The translations under genes were made by a program, and so were the position numbers. The notes under the pieces are model-generated. The model worked only from the letters and a program-made list of their open reading frames with translations, was not told the origin of the DNA and searched no databases. A stretch of DNA of 64,000 nucleotides from NCBI GenBank assembly GCA_018241225.1, contig JAFEEG010000026.1:1-64000 (forward strand), given 5' to 3'. Of the stretch, positions 18,380 to 27,365 are shown piece after piece (positions within the stretch are counted from its first letter, which is position 1; the number at the start of each line of letters is the position of its first letter). The DNA comes from Pseudomonadota bacterium (GTDB taxonomy: Bacteria; Pseudomonadota; Gammaproteobacteria; Burkholderiales; Burkholderiaceae_C).

Positions 18380-18910
18380 GCCATGGTTCGATTTCTGTTT
18401 CGCTGGGAAACAACGAGCGAATCAGGCTGAGCTGCCCAGCCCGGCCTCTCGTTGACTACTCGATGGGACGAAAGCCACGGCTGGCCACGATGCAGGAATT
18501 GGCGATTGACGACTAAGGCATGCTCATCAGGCTGCTGAACGAGGCAGGGCTGCCGCTTCCGATGGTCCCGCTGGGCCAGCGGGAAGCAATGGCCGATCAA
18601 CTCGTTGGAGCTCTCTAGGCAGCAGGGGAAGAGCCGGGGTCCGCCCATCTCCGTGACGCACAACAACCTGCCACCGAAAGTTCATGTGCTTTCGAGTATT
18701 TGGTACCGATAGTTACCTATCCGGTCATTTCCATATGTTTCACGGCTTTTGAGCCCGGGAGATTTTCTTGTTTCGCGACAATGAGTTAGGCGTAAACGCC
18801 TGTCGAAATTGGCGAAATGTTCCACGGAAACAATGAGTTGACGAGGATTTCTGCAGCGATAGACTCATATCCATCGATAATTCAGTTATTCGGTAACCAA
18901 ATCTAAACCC
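18380..18910. promoter_or_regulatory. Gene-free 0.5 kb with several short inverted and direct repeats
   Basis: No convincing gene is present. At 18396-18412 TGTTTC-N5-GAAACA forms an inverted repeat. At 18818-18832 TGTTCCACGGAAACA is a near-palindrome, reminiscent of a degenerate chromosomal parS but one base short. ACAATGAGTT occurs twice about 53 bases apart (around 18778 and 18830), each after a TTTCGCG or CACGGAA block. The stretch from 18660 to 18910 is relatively AT-rich and is probably the promoter and operator of the downstream coiled-coil protein. Confidence 0.45.
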
Positions 18911-19693
18911 ATGGCCGACGAACCCTCGAGCGCCCTTCCCTCCGATCCTTCCCAGGAGCCGTCCGGCGAGCGCAGTTGGCCGCCCTTCACCACTCTGGCC
19001 GAACTCGCGCGCATCCTGACGCTGATGCATGGCGCCCATGCGCCCACGGAGTCGTCGCTCAAGAAGTGGAACCTCAATGGCGTCTTTGCCGACTGCCAGG
19101 TCACCGAAGCTGATCTGGCGAGCGTCAGCGCCGGATTGCCCTCCTCTTCCTTCACGCGCGAGGCGCTGCTGCGGCCGCGGCGCGCCGGACGCCCGGGTCT
19201 GATGCTGGATACCCGGCGCGCGATCGGCAAGGTTCACGAACAATGGCCGCACCTGGCGAACTCCAGTCCCCAGGCCGTGCTCGACCTGGCCGTCGCCCAG
19301 ACCGCCGACCGACTCCAGGAAGCAGTTAAAGCCCTGGTGCCGATCGCCGCGCCGGCGGCGGCCGCAGGTCCAGCAGCTGGTGCCCCGAGCGTGCCCGACG
19401 CCCTCCTCGCCAAGATCGAGCGGCGGCTGGACCAACTGGACCAACTCCACGAAGAGGTGGTGGCGCTGCGCCGCGAGATCGCCCAGTTCTCTGCCCTGCG
19501 GAACAACCTGATCACCAAGATGGACGATGCCGTGCTCCGCGCTCAGGAGGCCCTGTCCGGCAACGTGGCGCGCGCGGCCGGCGGCATCGATCCGCTCGTG
19601 GAGGCCAGGCGCGATCGGGACATGGGCGTGCTGAAGTCCACGATGTCCGAGATCCTGGAGACACTGAGGACCCTCCAACCCTCGCCTCAGTGA
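18911..19693 (+). CDS. KfrA-like DNA-binding coiled-coil protein (putative)
   Basis: The 260-residue protein has an N-terminal helical region (FTTLAELARILTLMHGAHAPTE, SSLKKWNLNG) that could hold a helix-turn-helix. A central basic segment (LLRPRRAGRPGLMLDTRRAI) follows, then a predicted coiled coil (LLAKIERRLDQLDQLHEEVVALRREIAQF). This recalls plasmid KfrA and TubR-like accessory proteins that regulate or organise the stability region, but no specific family is certain. It sits between the recombinase gene and the centromere-like array, with a repeat-rich leader that could be its operator. Confidence 0.5.
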   Translation: MADEPSSALPSDPSQEPSGERSWPPFTTLAELARILTLMHGAHAPTESSLKKWNLNGVFADCQVTEADLASVSAGLPSSSFTREALLRPRRAGRPGLMLDTRRAIGKVHEQWPHLANSSPQAVLDLAVAQTADRLQEAVKALVPIAAPAAAAGPAAGAPSVPDALLAKIERRLDQLDQLHEEVVALRREIAQFSALRNNLITKMDDAVLRAQEALSGNVARAAGGIDPLVEARRDRDMGVLKSTMSEILETLRTLQPSPQ

Positions 19694-19818
19694 AAGTTCG
19701 CTCCTGCCGGCGCGCAGCACCATTGGCGTCCATCGTCCCTGGGGCTCTAGCGCAATGACTTGGCGCTTCGCTGGCTTTGGCCGGCCTGTCCGACCAACCG
19801 CAGGGCTCGCTTTTTAGC

Positions 19819-20230
19819 GGGTGTTCTACCGTAGAACACCCCGTTTTCTTGGCCCCGCGGCGGTCGGGCTGGCGCGGCTGCTCCTCGTCCTCGAAAGGGT
19901 GTTCTACCGTAGAACACCCTATTTCTTGGCCTCCCGGCGGTCGAGCTGGCGCAGCTCCTCCTCGTCCTCGGAAGGGGTGTTCTACCGTAGAACACCCTAT
20001 TTCTTGGCCTCCCGGCGGTCGAGCTGGCGCAGCTGCTCCTCGTCCTCGAAAGGGTGTTCTACCGTAGAACACCCTATTTCTTGGCCTCACGGCGGTCGGG
20101 CTGGCGCGGCTGCTCCTCGTCTTCGAAAGGGGTGTTCTACCGTAGAACACCCTGTTTCTTGGCCCCGCGGCGGTCGGGCTGGCGCGGCTGCTCCTCGTCT
20201 TCGAAAGGGGTGTTCTACCGTAGAACACCC
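19819..20230. repeat. Six-copy 78-bp array of identical 23-bp palindromes (centromere-like)
   Basis: Palindromes start at 19819, 19897, 19975, 20052, 20130 and 20208. Each has 11-bp arms (GGGTGTTCTAC and its complement) around a single central C, and all six are identical. The 54-55-bp spacers resemble each other (TTTCTTGGCC, then GCTGGCGC, CTCCTCGTC) but have drifted. The array lies just downstream of parB, as sopC lies downstream of sopB in plasmid F and parS downstream of P1 parB. It is therefore the probable ParB-loading centromere. The 78-bp period keeps frames open and creates false repetitive proteins. Confidence 0.85.
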
Positions 20231-20268
20231 AATGTGCCATGGGACCAAACATCGCAGCGCAAAAGAAA

Positions 20269-20309
20269 CGGCCCTCACAAGCGCCGCACTACAACGCTCA
20301 TGAGGGCCG
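20269..20309 (-). terminator. Inverted repeat downstream of parB
   Basis: CGGCCCTCA and its complement TGAGGGCCG (9-bp stem, 23-base loop) lie between the last palindrome of the array and the parB stop codon. It could end parAB transcription before the centromere. No clear U-tract is present on the minus strand. Confidence 0.35.
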
Positions 20310-20331
20310 GCTTCGGCCGTTAAGAGCCGGT

Positions 20332-21354
20332 CTACCCGAGCAACTTCTCGACTGCGTCCACCAGGTCCTTGTACTGCTGATCCGTTAGCGGCTTGAGGAA
20401 GGAAAGCTTCGCCCTTCCCTTCGAATCGACCACGATGCGGGCCGTTGCCTTGCCATTGACATCAATCCACTCCTTGCCGGCTGGAATCGCGGGAGCGTCC
20501 GTCTTGGCGACCAGTCGCTTGAAAACTTCACCGGCCGTGGGCCGACGAGGAAGCTCAGCGATGGTCTTCGCCTTGGCAATGAGCCCGTCAGGATCTCGCT
20601 GTTGGGCATCACGCAGCGGCGCTGCCCAACGAAACTGGATATCGATGGGTGACGAGAAGGCAGCCACGACGACCTCCGGCAACTGCCCGATGGAGATCGA
20701 CGCCGAAACATTACCGACTTGCAGGTCCAGCGCTTCCGCAAGCTTTCGCATGGACGGATACAAGCCCGCTTCCAACGCCCGTGCGTACGAACGACCTTGC
20801 TCCCAGGCGGAAAGGTCCACACGATTGCGGTTCTCCCGGTCCATCTCGGCGTATAGCTCAAGATCCTCCATAGAGTCGACAATGATCGCCAACACCGGGA
20901 TGCCCAGTTCGAGACAAGCCCTGTGGCGTCTGTGGCCGAAGACGATCTCAAACTCCGCGCCCTGCTCCGGCTTCGCCAAACGGCGAACCTTGATTGGTTG
21001 GACGTTTCCGCCGGCCTTGAGAATCTCTTCTTTTAGTGCAGCGTATTGAGCTGACAAGAAGGATTGATCCGATCGGTTCGCCCAACTCGATGCTTTGATC
21101 TTCACCGGGTCGACTTTTCGCGCGACGGACGCCCCTTCAAATTCCTGGAGCTTCGCCTTCGCATCCTCCAGTTCACGGTGCACGGTCGAGCGCTCGACCA
21201 TGAAATTCATCATGACGCCCGGGGCGGTCTTTGCTTTGGCTTGTGCCGAGGGATCCCCTGGTACGTCCGCCGCCTCGCCGCCGGGCTTGGTCTCCGGGGA
21301 AGTTTGAAGCGGGGAAACGCTCATCGCGCGGGCAAGAATGTCTCGCTTTGCCAT
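20332..21354 (-). CDS. parB: ParB-family centromere-binding CTPase
   Basis: The 340-residue protein has a conserved ParB/Spo0J core: a catalytic GHRRHRA box (about 140-146, the GERRxRA-type CTP-binding motif), then AEMDRENRNRVDLSAWEQGRSYARALE, and a helix-turn-helix (SMRKLAEALDLQVGNVSASISIGQLP). A short C-terminal domain probably dimerises. It follows parA on the same strand after a gap of about 47 bases, and the six-palindrome array lies immediately downstream. It would load on that array and be moved by ParA. Confidence 0.92.
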   Translation of the reverse strand: MAKRDILARAMSVSPLQTSPETKPGGEAADVPGDPSAQAKAKTAPGVMMNFMVERSTVHRELEDAKAKLQEFEGASVARKVDPVKIKASSWANRSDQSFLSAQYAALKEEILKAGGNVQPIKVRRLAKPEQGAEFEIVFGHRRHRACLELGIPVLAIIVDSMEDLELYAEMDRENRNRVDLSAWEQGRSYARALEAGLYPSMRKLAEALDLQVGNVSASISIGQLPEVVVAAFSSPIDIQFRWAAPLRDAQQRDPDGLIAKAKTIAELPRRPTAGEVFKRLVAKTDAPAIPAGKEWIDVNGKATARIVVDSKGRAKLSFLKPLTDQQYKDLVDAVEKLLG

Positions 21355-21401
21355 GTATTACTCCCACATGTGAGTGGTGTTCAAATCAAGCAGAGGTGTC
21401 G

Positions 21402-22613
21402 TCATGCCGCCACCCTGTTCTGCTCCATAACCTGACGCCGCCACGCGGTAGCGATCTGTCGCTCCACGTGCTCGACAAACTGGTCGTAGGCCTCCCTCGC
21501 GCGCTTGTAGGTCCGGTCCTTGAGGTCGTCCGGGGTGGCGTCATAGACGGTGCCAAACTCCGCAGACTTCAACGAAGTAGTGGCCGTACGAGGAATTTCC
21601 AGCGGAAGCACCTTCGCACCATAGGTCTGGGAAATCCACTGCCTGACCACGTCCGTCGTGACGGACTTCGACACCTTCGACAGCAGCACGTTCTGGAACT
21701 CGAACACCTTACTCGAGCCTCGCTTTTGAAGAAGGCTGCCGGTCAATTGCGAAAACAGCTGCCAGAACTGGCTCAGCGACGCAAAGTCCAGGGTTTCGGG
21801 CGGCAGCGGGATGATCAGTCCGTTGGCGGCGAAAAGAGAGTTGATAGTCAGGTAGGACAGGGCAGGGGGGCTGTCGATGATGATGACGTCGTAATCGCCG
21901 CGGACATCGTCGATCCCCATGTCCAGGACCGACCAGAACTCGAACTCAGGGTTTGACTGCTGCAGGGAAGGGAGCATGAATTCAGCCGCAAACAAGCCAC
22001 TGCATGCTGGGACAAGGTCCAAGCCATCCCAGTAGGTCTTGCGGATCATGGGGCGCACGCTGTGTTGGCTGCCGTCCACAAGCGGGAGAATCGTCTGTTC
22101 CTCTTCAACCTCCAGGTCAGGCAGGATCCCGAAGAGGGTGGTGAGTGAGCCCTGGGGATCCGTGTCGATCACCAGAACCTTGTGCCCCTGGATCGACAGA
22201 CCCTGGGCCAGCGTCATCGACGTCGTGGTCTTGGTGGTCCCGCCCTTGAAGTTGGCCACGGTGATCGTAATTGCCTCCGCGCCCGCGGGGCGCAGCTTCT
22301 CTTTCTGAAACTCTCGAACCCAGACCCGCGCCTCGGACAGGCCGAAGTGTCGCTTTCGGCCCGTCGTAGTCAGCATGCCGGAGGGCAGGTCCGGACGTTC
22401 CTTGATGTAGTGCGCGACGGCTCCACGACCAGACAGGCCACAAAGGTCCGAGAGTTCATCGGCCCCGAAGACCGGCTCCTTCTTGGCCGCTCGGGGCATC
22501 AACATGGTCGAGCGAATAGAGCTCATCATGCCGGCAGCGATCTCGGCCTGCTTGTTGATGTCGTCCAGCGAGATAACCGGAGGCATGGCCAGTTGTGGCG
22601 AAAGGTAGTCCAT
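21402..22613 (-). CDS. parA: ParA-family type Ia partition ATPase
   Basis: The 403-residue protein carries an N-terminal extension with a MerR-like or helix-turn-helix region (FGADELSDLCGLSGRGAVAHYIKERPDLPSG), then a deviant Walker A KGGTTKTTT (about 123-131), a Walker A-prime VIDTDPQG and a Walker B DVIIIDSPPA. The N-terminal DNA-binding domain is the mark of type Ia ParA/SopA proteins, which also repress their own operon. An inverted copy of the origin iteron lies about 100 bases upstream of its start, so Rep may influence parAB expression. Confidence 0.92.
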   Translation of the reverse strand: MDYLSPQLAMPPVISLDDINKQAEIAAGMMSSIRSTMLMPRAAKKEPVFGADELSDLCGLSGRGAVAHYIKERPDLPSGMLTTTGRKRHFGLSEARVWVREFQKEKLRPAGAEAITITVANFKGGTTKTTTSMTLAQGLSIQGHKVLVIDTDPQGSLTTLFGILPDLEVEEEQTILPLVDGSQHSVRPMIRKTYWDGLDLVPACSGLFAAEFMLPSLQQSNPEFEFWSVLDMGIDDVRGDYDVIIIDSPPALSYLTINSLFAANGLIIPLPPETLDFASLSQFWQLFSQLTGSLLQKRGSSKVFEFQNVLLSKVSKSVTTDVVRQWISQTYGAKVLPLEIPRTATTSLKSAEFGTVYDATPDDLKDRTYKRAREAYDQFVEHVERQIATAWRRQVMEQNRVAA

Positions 22614-22714
22614 TGTCGTTCCGACTTATGTAGTTGCGCGCTCTCATGCGCGGATCGTCGGATGGTACCGCAGCACAGCTTCTTGACGAAACTCGTCGTG
22701 CCGAACATCTTTCT

Positions 22715-23036
22715 CCCCAAATCTTCTCCAAGAATCACTGGAGTTCTTCTATTCCTTTAACCTCTTTAATACCTTTACGTCTAAAAACTCTAATTAAATC
22801 AATGACTTACAGCCTATTTTGGAGGGAACTTGGGGGTGTCTGGAGACCTTTTGGGGCCAGTGGCGGGGGATTTGGGTCTAGATGGAGGAATGGTGGGCAC
22901 GGCTGGAGCCAATTTGGGTCGCATGCTCAGGTGGAGTGGATTTGGGGAGGGCGCCTTGCCATGGGGTAGTCCAACTGGAGGGAATTTGGGGCCAGCACTC
23001 GACCGTCAGGCCCGGTGGTACGGAGGAAATTTGGGG
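22715..23036. other. Iteron-type replication origin (oriV)
   Basis: An AT-rich stretch at about 22735-22815 is followed by direct repeats of a 16-mer, consensus TGGAGNNNATTTGGGG. They start at 22820, 22841, 22862, 22883 (degenerate) and 22904, exactly 21 bases apart and so on one face of the helix, then at 22932, 22976 and 23021. A copy in the opposite orientation, matching the consensus fully, lies at 22715-22730 on the far side of the AT-rich stretch. An inverted, weaker one lies at 23074-23088. The rep gene follows directly. This is the standard layout of a Rep_3 iteron origin. Confidence 0.82.
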
Positions 23037-23087
23037 AAGCACCCTTCGGTGGCGCGCCACGAGTGGGCGGGCTCCCCAAAAAGTCTC

Positions 23088-23152
23088 ACGTGAAAGACTC
23101 ATCACGTCGAGCACCGGAAGGAGCACAGAGATATGTGAAAGTCACTTCACAT
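23088..23152. promoter_or_regulatory. Two 20-bp inverted repeats before repA
   Basis: ACGTGA-N8-TCACGT at 23088-23107 and ATGTGAA-N6-TTCACAT at 23133-23152 share the core GTGAAAG and are 45 bases apart. The second ends 16 bases before the rep start codon. They look like operators for autorepression, probably by Rep dimers, as in many iteron plasmids. Confidence 0.55.
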
Positions 23153-23168
23153 GAACTAGACTCACCCC

Positions 23169-24551
23169 ATGTCCAGCCGCGATCTTGAATTGAAGGCCTC
23201 GGCGCCTGCGATCCTGCGCAAGGCGGCCAGTGCGATCTCCATGGTGCCCACCAAGGGGAAGATCACCGTATTGGGCCGCAAGAGCTGGAACGTTCTGCTG
23301 CATCTGGCACAGGACCAGGCCGCCCTCGAGGAAAAAGAGACCTTCCGGGCGCCGCTCGCGGACGTGGTGGCTGGGTTTGATTTCAATTCGAAGAACCTGC
23401 AGATCATCAAGACCCATCTGCGGTCGATGATGTCCACGACTGTGGAATGGCAGAGCCCGACGCAAGGGGAGGGCGTGCGCTGGGACGCGTGCAGCATGCT
23501 TGCCCATGCTGCGATCTATCCACAGCGGGGCCAGGCGTGGGTGGAGTGGAGCTACGCGCCGAACATTCGGGCGGAGCTGCTGAACCCGAGCATCTTTGGG
23601 CGCTGCAACCTGGACGTCATCGCCGACCTGCGAACCGTGGCTGGTGTCGCGTTGTACGAGGCCTGCGCGCGCTACAAAGCGGTGGGCCGCACGGGCCGCA
23701 ACCCCTGGCGCTGGTGGGCTCCGGTCCTGCTGGGCAGGCCTGACGATGAGCGCATGCAGCGACTGGAGTACCGCATCTTCAAGCGCGACACATTGCGCCC
23801 GGCCATGGCAGAGATCAACGCTGTCTCTGACTTGCAGGTCGAGATGATCGAGCACAAGGAAGGTCGTTTCGTAAGCGACCTGCAGTTCGAAGTTCACCCC
23901 AAGCGCCAACACGTGGCCCGTGCGATTTCCATTCCGCGTCGACCAGTCGACATGGCGCTGATCGCGCGCGCGACCGCGTTGGACATCGAGCAGGACAAGT
24001 TCGAGCGCCTCCTCGACGAATATGGCGAGGAGGCCTTGACCCGCTGCATGGAGCAAGTTGAAAAGCGAGCGCAGTCAGGTTTCCCAACCCCAGTGCGCGA
24101 CGCTCATCGCTATCTGAAGGCAGTTCTGGAGAGTGCGAGCCCGGCGACAGGGCACGAACACCACCGCGAGAGCGCTGATGAAGGCGACCAGGTCGCCATA
24201 GTTCCTTCAACGCAGGCAATTCCAACTCAGCCAACTCAGACACGCGGCCTCATGCCGGTGGCATCCGCCCAAGAGGAGGCCCGCCTCGCCTGGGTCGCGG
24301 AACGATCTCGCGCCGTCGTGGCGGAGATCGATGCACTGTCTGTTGCTCAACAAAAGGAGCTGGAGCAGGATCTGCAACAGGATCTGCTCGCCAAGAACCG
24401 CCACCCAACTCTGCGCAGTCGACTCGAAAAGAGTGGATGGCGCCACCAGCTCGTGCGCCAGCTCATGGTGGACTTCTACGCTAGCGCGAAATACGGGGAA
24501 GGTTGGAATCGCCCGAGCGCCGATCAGCTGCGGGAAGTTTCGCCGGCCTGA
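23169..24551 (+). CDS. repA: Plasmid replication initiator (Rep_3-like)
   Basis: The 460-residue protein begins just downstream of an iteron array. The first 300 residues fit two winged helices of a Rep_3-type initiator: TVLGRKSWNVLLHLAQDQ, the FNSKNLQIIKTHLRSMMSTTVEW segment, LRTVAGVALYEACARY, and WAPVLLGRP. The C-terminal third is a charged Gln/Glu-rich extension (AQQKELEQDLQQDLL). It would bind the iterons, open the AT-rich region and recruit host DnaA/DnaB or the plasmid DnaB. The family match is by architecture and context. Confidence 0.8.
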   Translation: MSSRDLELKASAPAILRKAASAISMVPTKGKITVLGRKSWNVLLHLAQDQAALEEKETFRAPLADVVAGFDFNSKNLQIIKTHLRSMMSTTVEWQSPTQGEGVRWDACSMLAHAAIYPQRGQAWVEWSYAPNIRAELLNPSIFGRCNLDVIADLRTVAGVALYEACARYKAVGRTGRNPWRWWAPVLLGRPDDERMQRLEYRIFKRDTLRPAMAEINAVSDLQVEMIEHKEGRFVSDLQFEVHPKRQHVARAISIPRRPVDMALIARATALDIEQDKFERLLDEYGEEALTRCMEQVEKRAQSGFPTPVRDAHRYLKAVLESASPATGHEHHRESADEGDQVAIVPSTQAIPTQPTQTRGLMPVASAQEEARLAWVAERSRAVVAEIDALSVAQQKELEQDLQQDLLAKNRHPTLRSRLEKSGWRHQLVRQLMVDFYASAKYGEGWNRPSADQLREVSPA

Positions 24552-25134
24552 CCTCGCCAGCTCACTCGAGTTTCGCGCAGCGTTCAGCCCCGGGGACCGG
24601 TCGATCCCCTTGTTTCGCTTTCTATTCCTCAACGAAACATTAATCGAACTGGTAGCAAGTCTGCGACCGACACTCTTGACCCCTTCAGGTTTCTTTTCGA
24701 AGAGGGGGCGCCATTTCCTTGGAAGTCTGATTCCCATCGAAGACAGTCCAAGCACTTCAAATTTCCTTTGTCTTGAATGTAGATCCCCGAGGGGATAGAT
24801 CCCTCCTGGAATCCACTTCGGACCACCAATCCAGCCCCAAATAGATCCCGCGGAGAGCGGGCGGCCCGCCGGCGGCGCGATTCGCGCACCGAAAACTCGC
24901 TGCGGAGCGTCTGAGCAGCCGGGCCTTCGCACATCAAGAGAGAAGGGTGCACAACCCGCTCCATGAGCTGCCGCGGCCTGGCGGGGCGGGGAAGTGCGAC
25001 ACCCAGCCAAACATTTCCCCGATTTCCGATCCTTTCGGGTATGTTCTAGATAATTGCAACGCACAAGAACATGTTTGCGAAATAACTTGCTTGCTGATGT
25101 CCAGTGCAAGCACAGCAGATCGGGTCAGAGTCGA
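24552..25134. other. Gene-free 0.6 kb after repA
   Basis: No convincing gene is seen. It holds a small perfect inverted repeat ATCCCC-GA-GGGGAT at 24783-24796, an inverted iteron-like 16-mer at 24835-24850 (reads CGGGATCTATTTGGGG on the minus strand), and TGTTCT and AGAACA separated by about 18 bases near 25043-25073. Probably the promoter region of the helicase operon and possibly part of the origin. Confidence 0.45.
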
Positions 25135-26805
25135 ATGGCAACCAACCTCCCTCCGCCGCCAGGCTCTGCGCGGCCAGCCCTGCAACCGGCGACGGCCGCG
25201 GCCCTCGAGCGCGCTCGCGCATTGCGCACCCAGTTCCAGCAGACCTCGCGCGCCCAGGCCTTCTCATTCAATGTGCAGCGCCTCACCGGTGCAGCGCCTG
25301 CCGAGCCAAGCTCCCTTGCGCCAACGATCAAGTACGACGAGAGCCAGAAGGAGCTGATCGCAGCGGAGGGGAAGGTCGTGATCGGTGAGGCGGTAGCAGG
25401 CGCGGGGAAGACCACGACTGCGATCGGCTTCGCGGCAGCGCGGCCTTCCGCCAACATCCTCTACATGAGCTTCGGCCGGGCGAACGCCGAGGAAGCCAAG
25501 CGCCGCTTCGGCTCGAACGTCAGCGCGATCACCTCGCACGGCCTGGCGTACCGGGCCGTCGGCCACAAGTACCAAGATCGGCTGGTGGGCTCATGGCGTC
25601 CCCGGGACATCGCTGAGGCATTGGGCGTGGACAACCGCATCGCCGGCTGTATCGGCAAGACTCTCGGCGCCTTCTACTCGAGCATCGACACCGACATCAA
25701 CGAGTCTCACCTTGCGGCCGTGCGCGATTGGGGCCTGTCGCCGCCCGAGGAGAGCTACGTGCTCGAGCATTCCCGCGCTGCCTGGAAAAAGATCATCGCG
25801 CCAGGATCGACCCTGCCTGTCACGCACGACACCTACCTGAAGCTGTGGTCGATGCAGGACCCCAAGCTCAACTACGACTACATCATCCTGGACGAGGCCC
25901 AGGACACGAATCCGCTGACCGAGCAAATCGTTGTCGCCCAGCTGGCACACGCCAAGCTCCTGGCCATCGGTGACCGGCACCAGTCAATCTACGGATTCCG
26001 CGGAGCAACGAACGCAATGCAGAACCTGCGCGCGATCGACGGCAGCCGCGTGGTCACCATGCCGCGCACCTGGCGGTTCGGGCAGCGAACGGCAGATCTG
26101 GCCAACACGCTGCTGCAGAACCTCAAGGGCGAGTCGATCTCGATCATCGGCATGGGCAAGGACACCGGCTGGGGCCGCCAGTCGACGCTGCTCACCCGTA
26201 CGAACGCGGGCCTCTTCGACGAGGCCTTCGCGCGCAACGGCCGCGGCCTGCATTGGGTGGGCGGGGTGCGCAACTACAACATCGAGCTGATCCTCGACGC
26301 CTACCACCTCTGGGCCCGCTCGCCATCGAAGGTCAAGCAGCCATTCATGAAGCGCTTCCGCTCGTGGGGCGAGTTCCTCGACTATGGCGAGGCCTCGCGC
26401 GACAGCGAGACGCGCATGCTGATCCGAGTGGTCGAGCGCTACGAGGACAAGATTCCCCAGCTGGTCGACCAGGTCGTGCGCAACGAGATCCAGGACGCCT
26501 CGCGCGCCGAGCTCGTCCTCACCACCGCGCACAAAGCGAAGGGCATGGAGTACGACTGCGTGCGCATCGGCAATGACTTCGAGTTTCTCTTCGAGGCAGA
26601 GGCGGAGATCTGCGAGACCGGCGAGCTGTCGGCCGCGACCGAGCAAGAGGTGCACCTGCTTTATGTGGGCATCACCCGCGCCCGCGGCATGTGCCAGCTC
26701 AACGACGAGACGGCTCTGTGGCTCCAGGAGCTGCCCCAGCTGCAGGCCGAGCGCATGCGCGCCCTGGAGATCCTCAACAACGCACATACCCGCCCGGCAG
26801 CCTGA
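25135..26805 (+). CDS. UvrD/Rep-like superfamily 1 DNA helicase
   Basis: The 556-residue protein has Walker A GEAVAGAGKTTT (about 84-95), motif II YIILDEAQDTNP, motif III LLAIGDRHQSIYGFRGA, and C-terminal motifs VLTTAHKAKGMEYDCV and LLYVGITRARG. It is shorter than UvrD and lacks most of the 2B domain, closer to F-box or viral SF1A helicases. The N-terminal 60 residues are a Pro/Ala-rich linker containing AFSFN (42-46), a variant of the Phe-Gly motif found in other replication proteins here. It heads a four-gene operon with two unknown genes and the primase. Confidence 0.85.
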   Translation: MATNLPPPPGSARPALQPATAAALERARALRTQFQQTSRAQAFSFNVQRLTGAAPAEPSSLAPTIKYDESQKELIAAEGKVVIGEAVAGAGKTTTAIGFAAARPSANILYMSFGRANAEEAKRRFGSNVSAITSHGLAYRAVGHKYQDRLVGSWRPRDIAEALGVDNRIAGCIGKTLGAFYSSIDTDINESHLAAVRDWGLSPPEESYVLEHSRAAWKKIIAPGSTLPVTHDTYLKLWSMQDPKLNYDYIILDEAQDTNPLTEQIVVAQLAHAKLLAIGDRHQSIYGFRGATNAMQNLRAIDGSRVVTMPRTWRFGQRTADLANTLLQNLKGESISIIGMGKDTGWGRQSTLLTRTNAGLFDEAFARNGRGLHWVGGVRNYNIELILDAYHLWARSPSKVKQPFMKRFRSWGEFLDYGEASRDSETRMLIRVVERYEDKIPQLVDQVVRNEIQDASRAELVLTTAHKAKGMEYDCVRIGNDFEFLFEAEAEICETGELSAATEQEVHLLYVGITRARGMCQLNDETALWLQELPQLQAERMRALEILNNAHTRPAA

Positions 26806-26822
26806 CCAGGCCGTACCGTCAC

Positions 26823-27365
26823 ATGACCGAATTCATCGAATCCATCAGCCTTGACGGAGGCAAGGACACGCTGCAGCTGTCCCAGGCTGGCTGCCAGACC
26901 AAGTTCGAGGCGCTGCGCAACGGGGAACCCTGGCGCGACATGTCCTCGGACGGCGACAAGCTGATGCTGGCGATGTTCCACCAGTTGCGCGAGCAGCAGG
27001 CGCGTATCGACGAGCTCGAGGCCGCAGCAGCCGACTCGGCGCAGCGAACCGAACGGATCGCGCGACGCTACAAGGTGGAGGAGGGCAGCGAGCCCGCGCT
27101 CGAAGCCGAGCCCACCTACATCATGAAGATGGACGCCAGTAGCCGCTTCATCGACGTGCGGCCGCAGGGCATTGCGCAGGACCAGCTGCGCGAGGTGCCC
27201 CACCCCTTTGCGGCCGTGGAGATCAACAAGGGCGCCCGGGTCCTGGCCGCGCAGCAGAGCGCTGAAGCGGCAGACGAGCAGCAAGCGTCGCGGGCCTGGG
27301 CCTCATTCATCCCTTTTATCCACCACTGGCAAGAAGCCATCACCCAGGAGCGACAAGCACCATGA
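26823..27365 (+). CDS. Unknown 180-residue protein in the helicase-primase operon
   Basis: No family is recognised. The middle (MLAMFHQLREQQARIDELEAAAADSAQRTERIARRY) is a short coiled coil, so the protein probably oligomerises. The region after it (PTYIMKMDASSRFIDVRPQGI) looks globular. It starts 17 bases after the helicase stop and its stop overlaps the next start by four bases (ATGA), so it is made together with both neighbours. A role in replication or DNA handling is inferred from context only. Confidence 0.6.
   Translation: MTEFIESISLDGGKDTLQLSQAGCQTKFEALRNGEPWRDMSSDGDKLMLAMFHQLREQQARIDELEAAAADSAQRTERIARRYKVEEGSEPALEAEPTYIMKMDASSRFIDVRPQGIAQDQLREVPHPFAAVEINKGARVLAAQQSAEAADEQQASRAWASFIPFIHHWQEAITQERQAP

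Noticed and set aside
18818..18832. Chromosomal-type parS site
   Set aside because: TGTTCCACGGAAACA lacks one base of the 16-base parS consensus, and the plasmid ParB has a far better candidate array beside it.
19819..20230. CRISPR array
   Set aside because: The repeats are perfect palindromes, the intervening sequences resemble each other instead of being unique, and no cas genes are near. A centromere is the better reading.
19512..20303. Repetitive proteins encoded across the palindrome array on both strands
   Set aside because: The open frames exist because the repeat period is 78 bases (26 codons). The peptides only mirror the DNA repeat and lack start signals.
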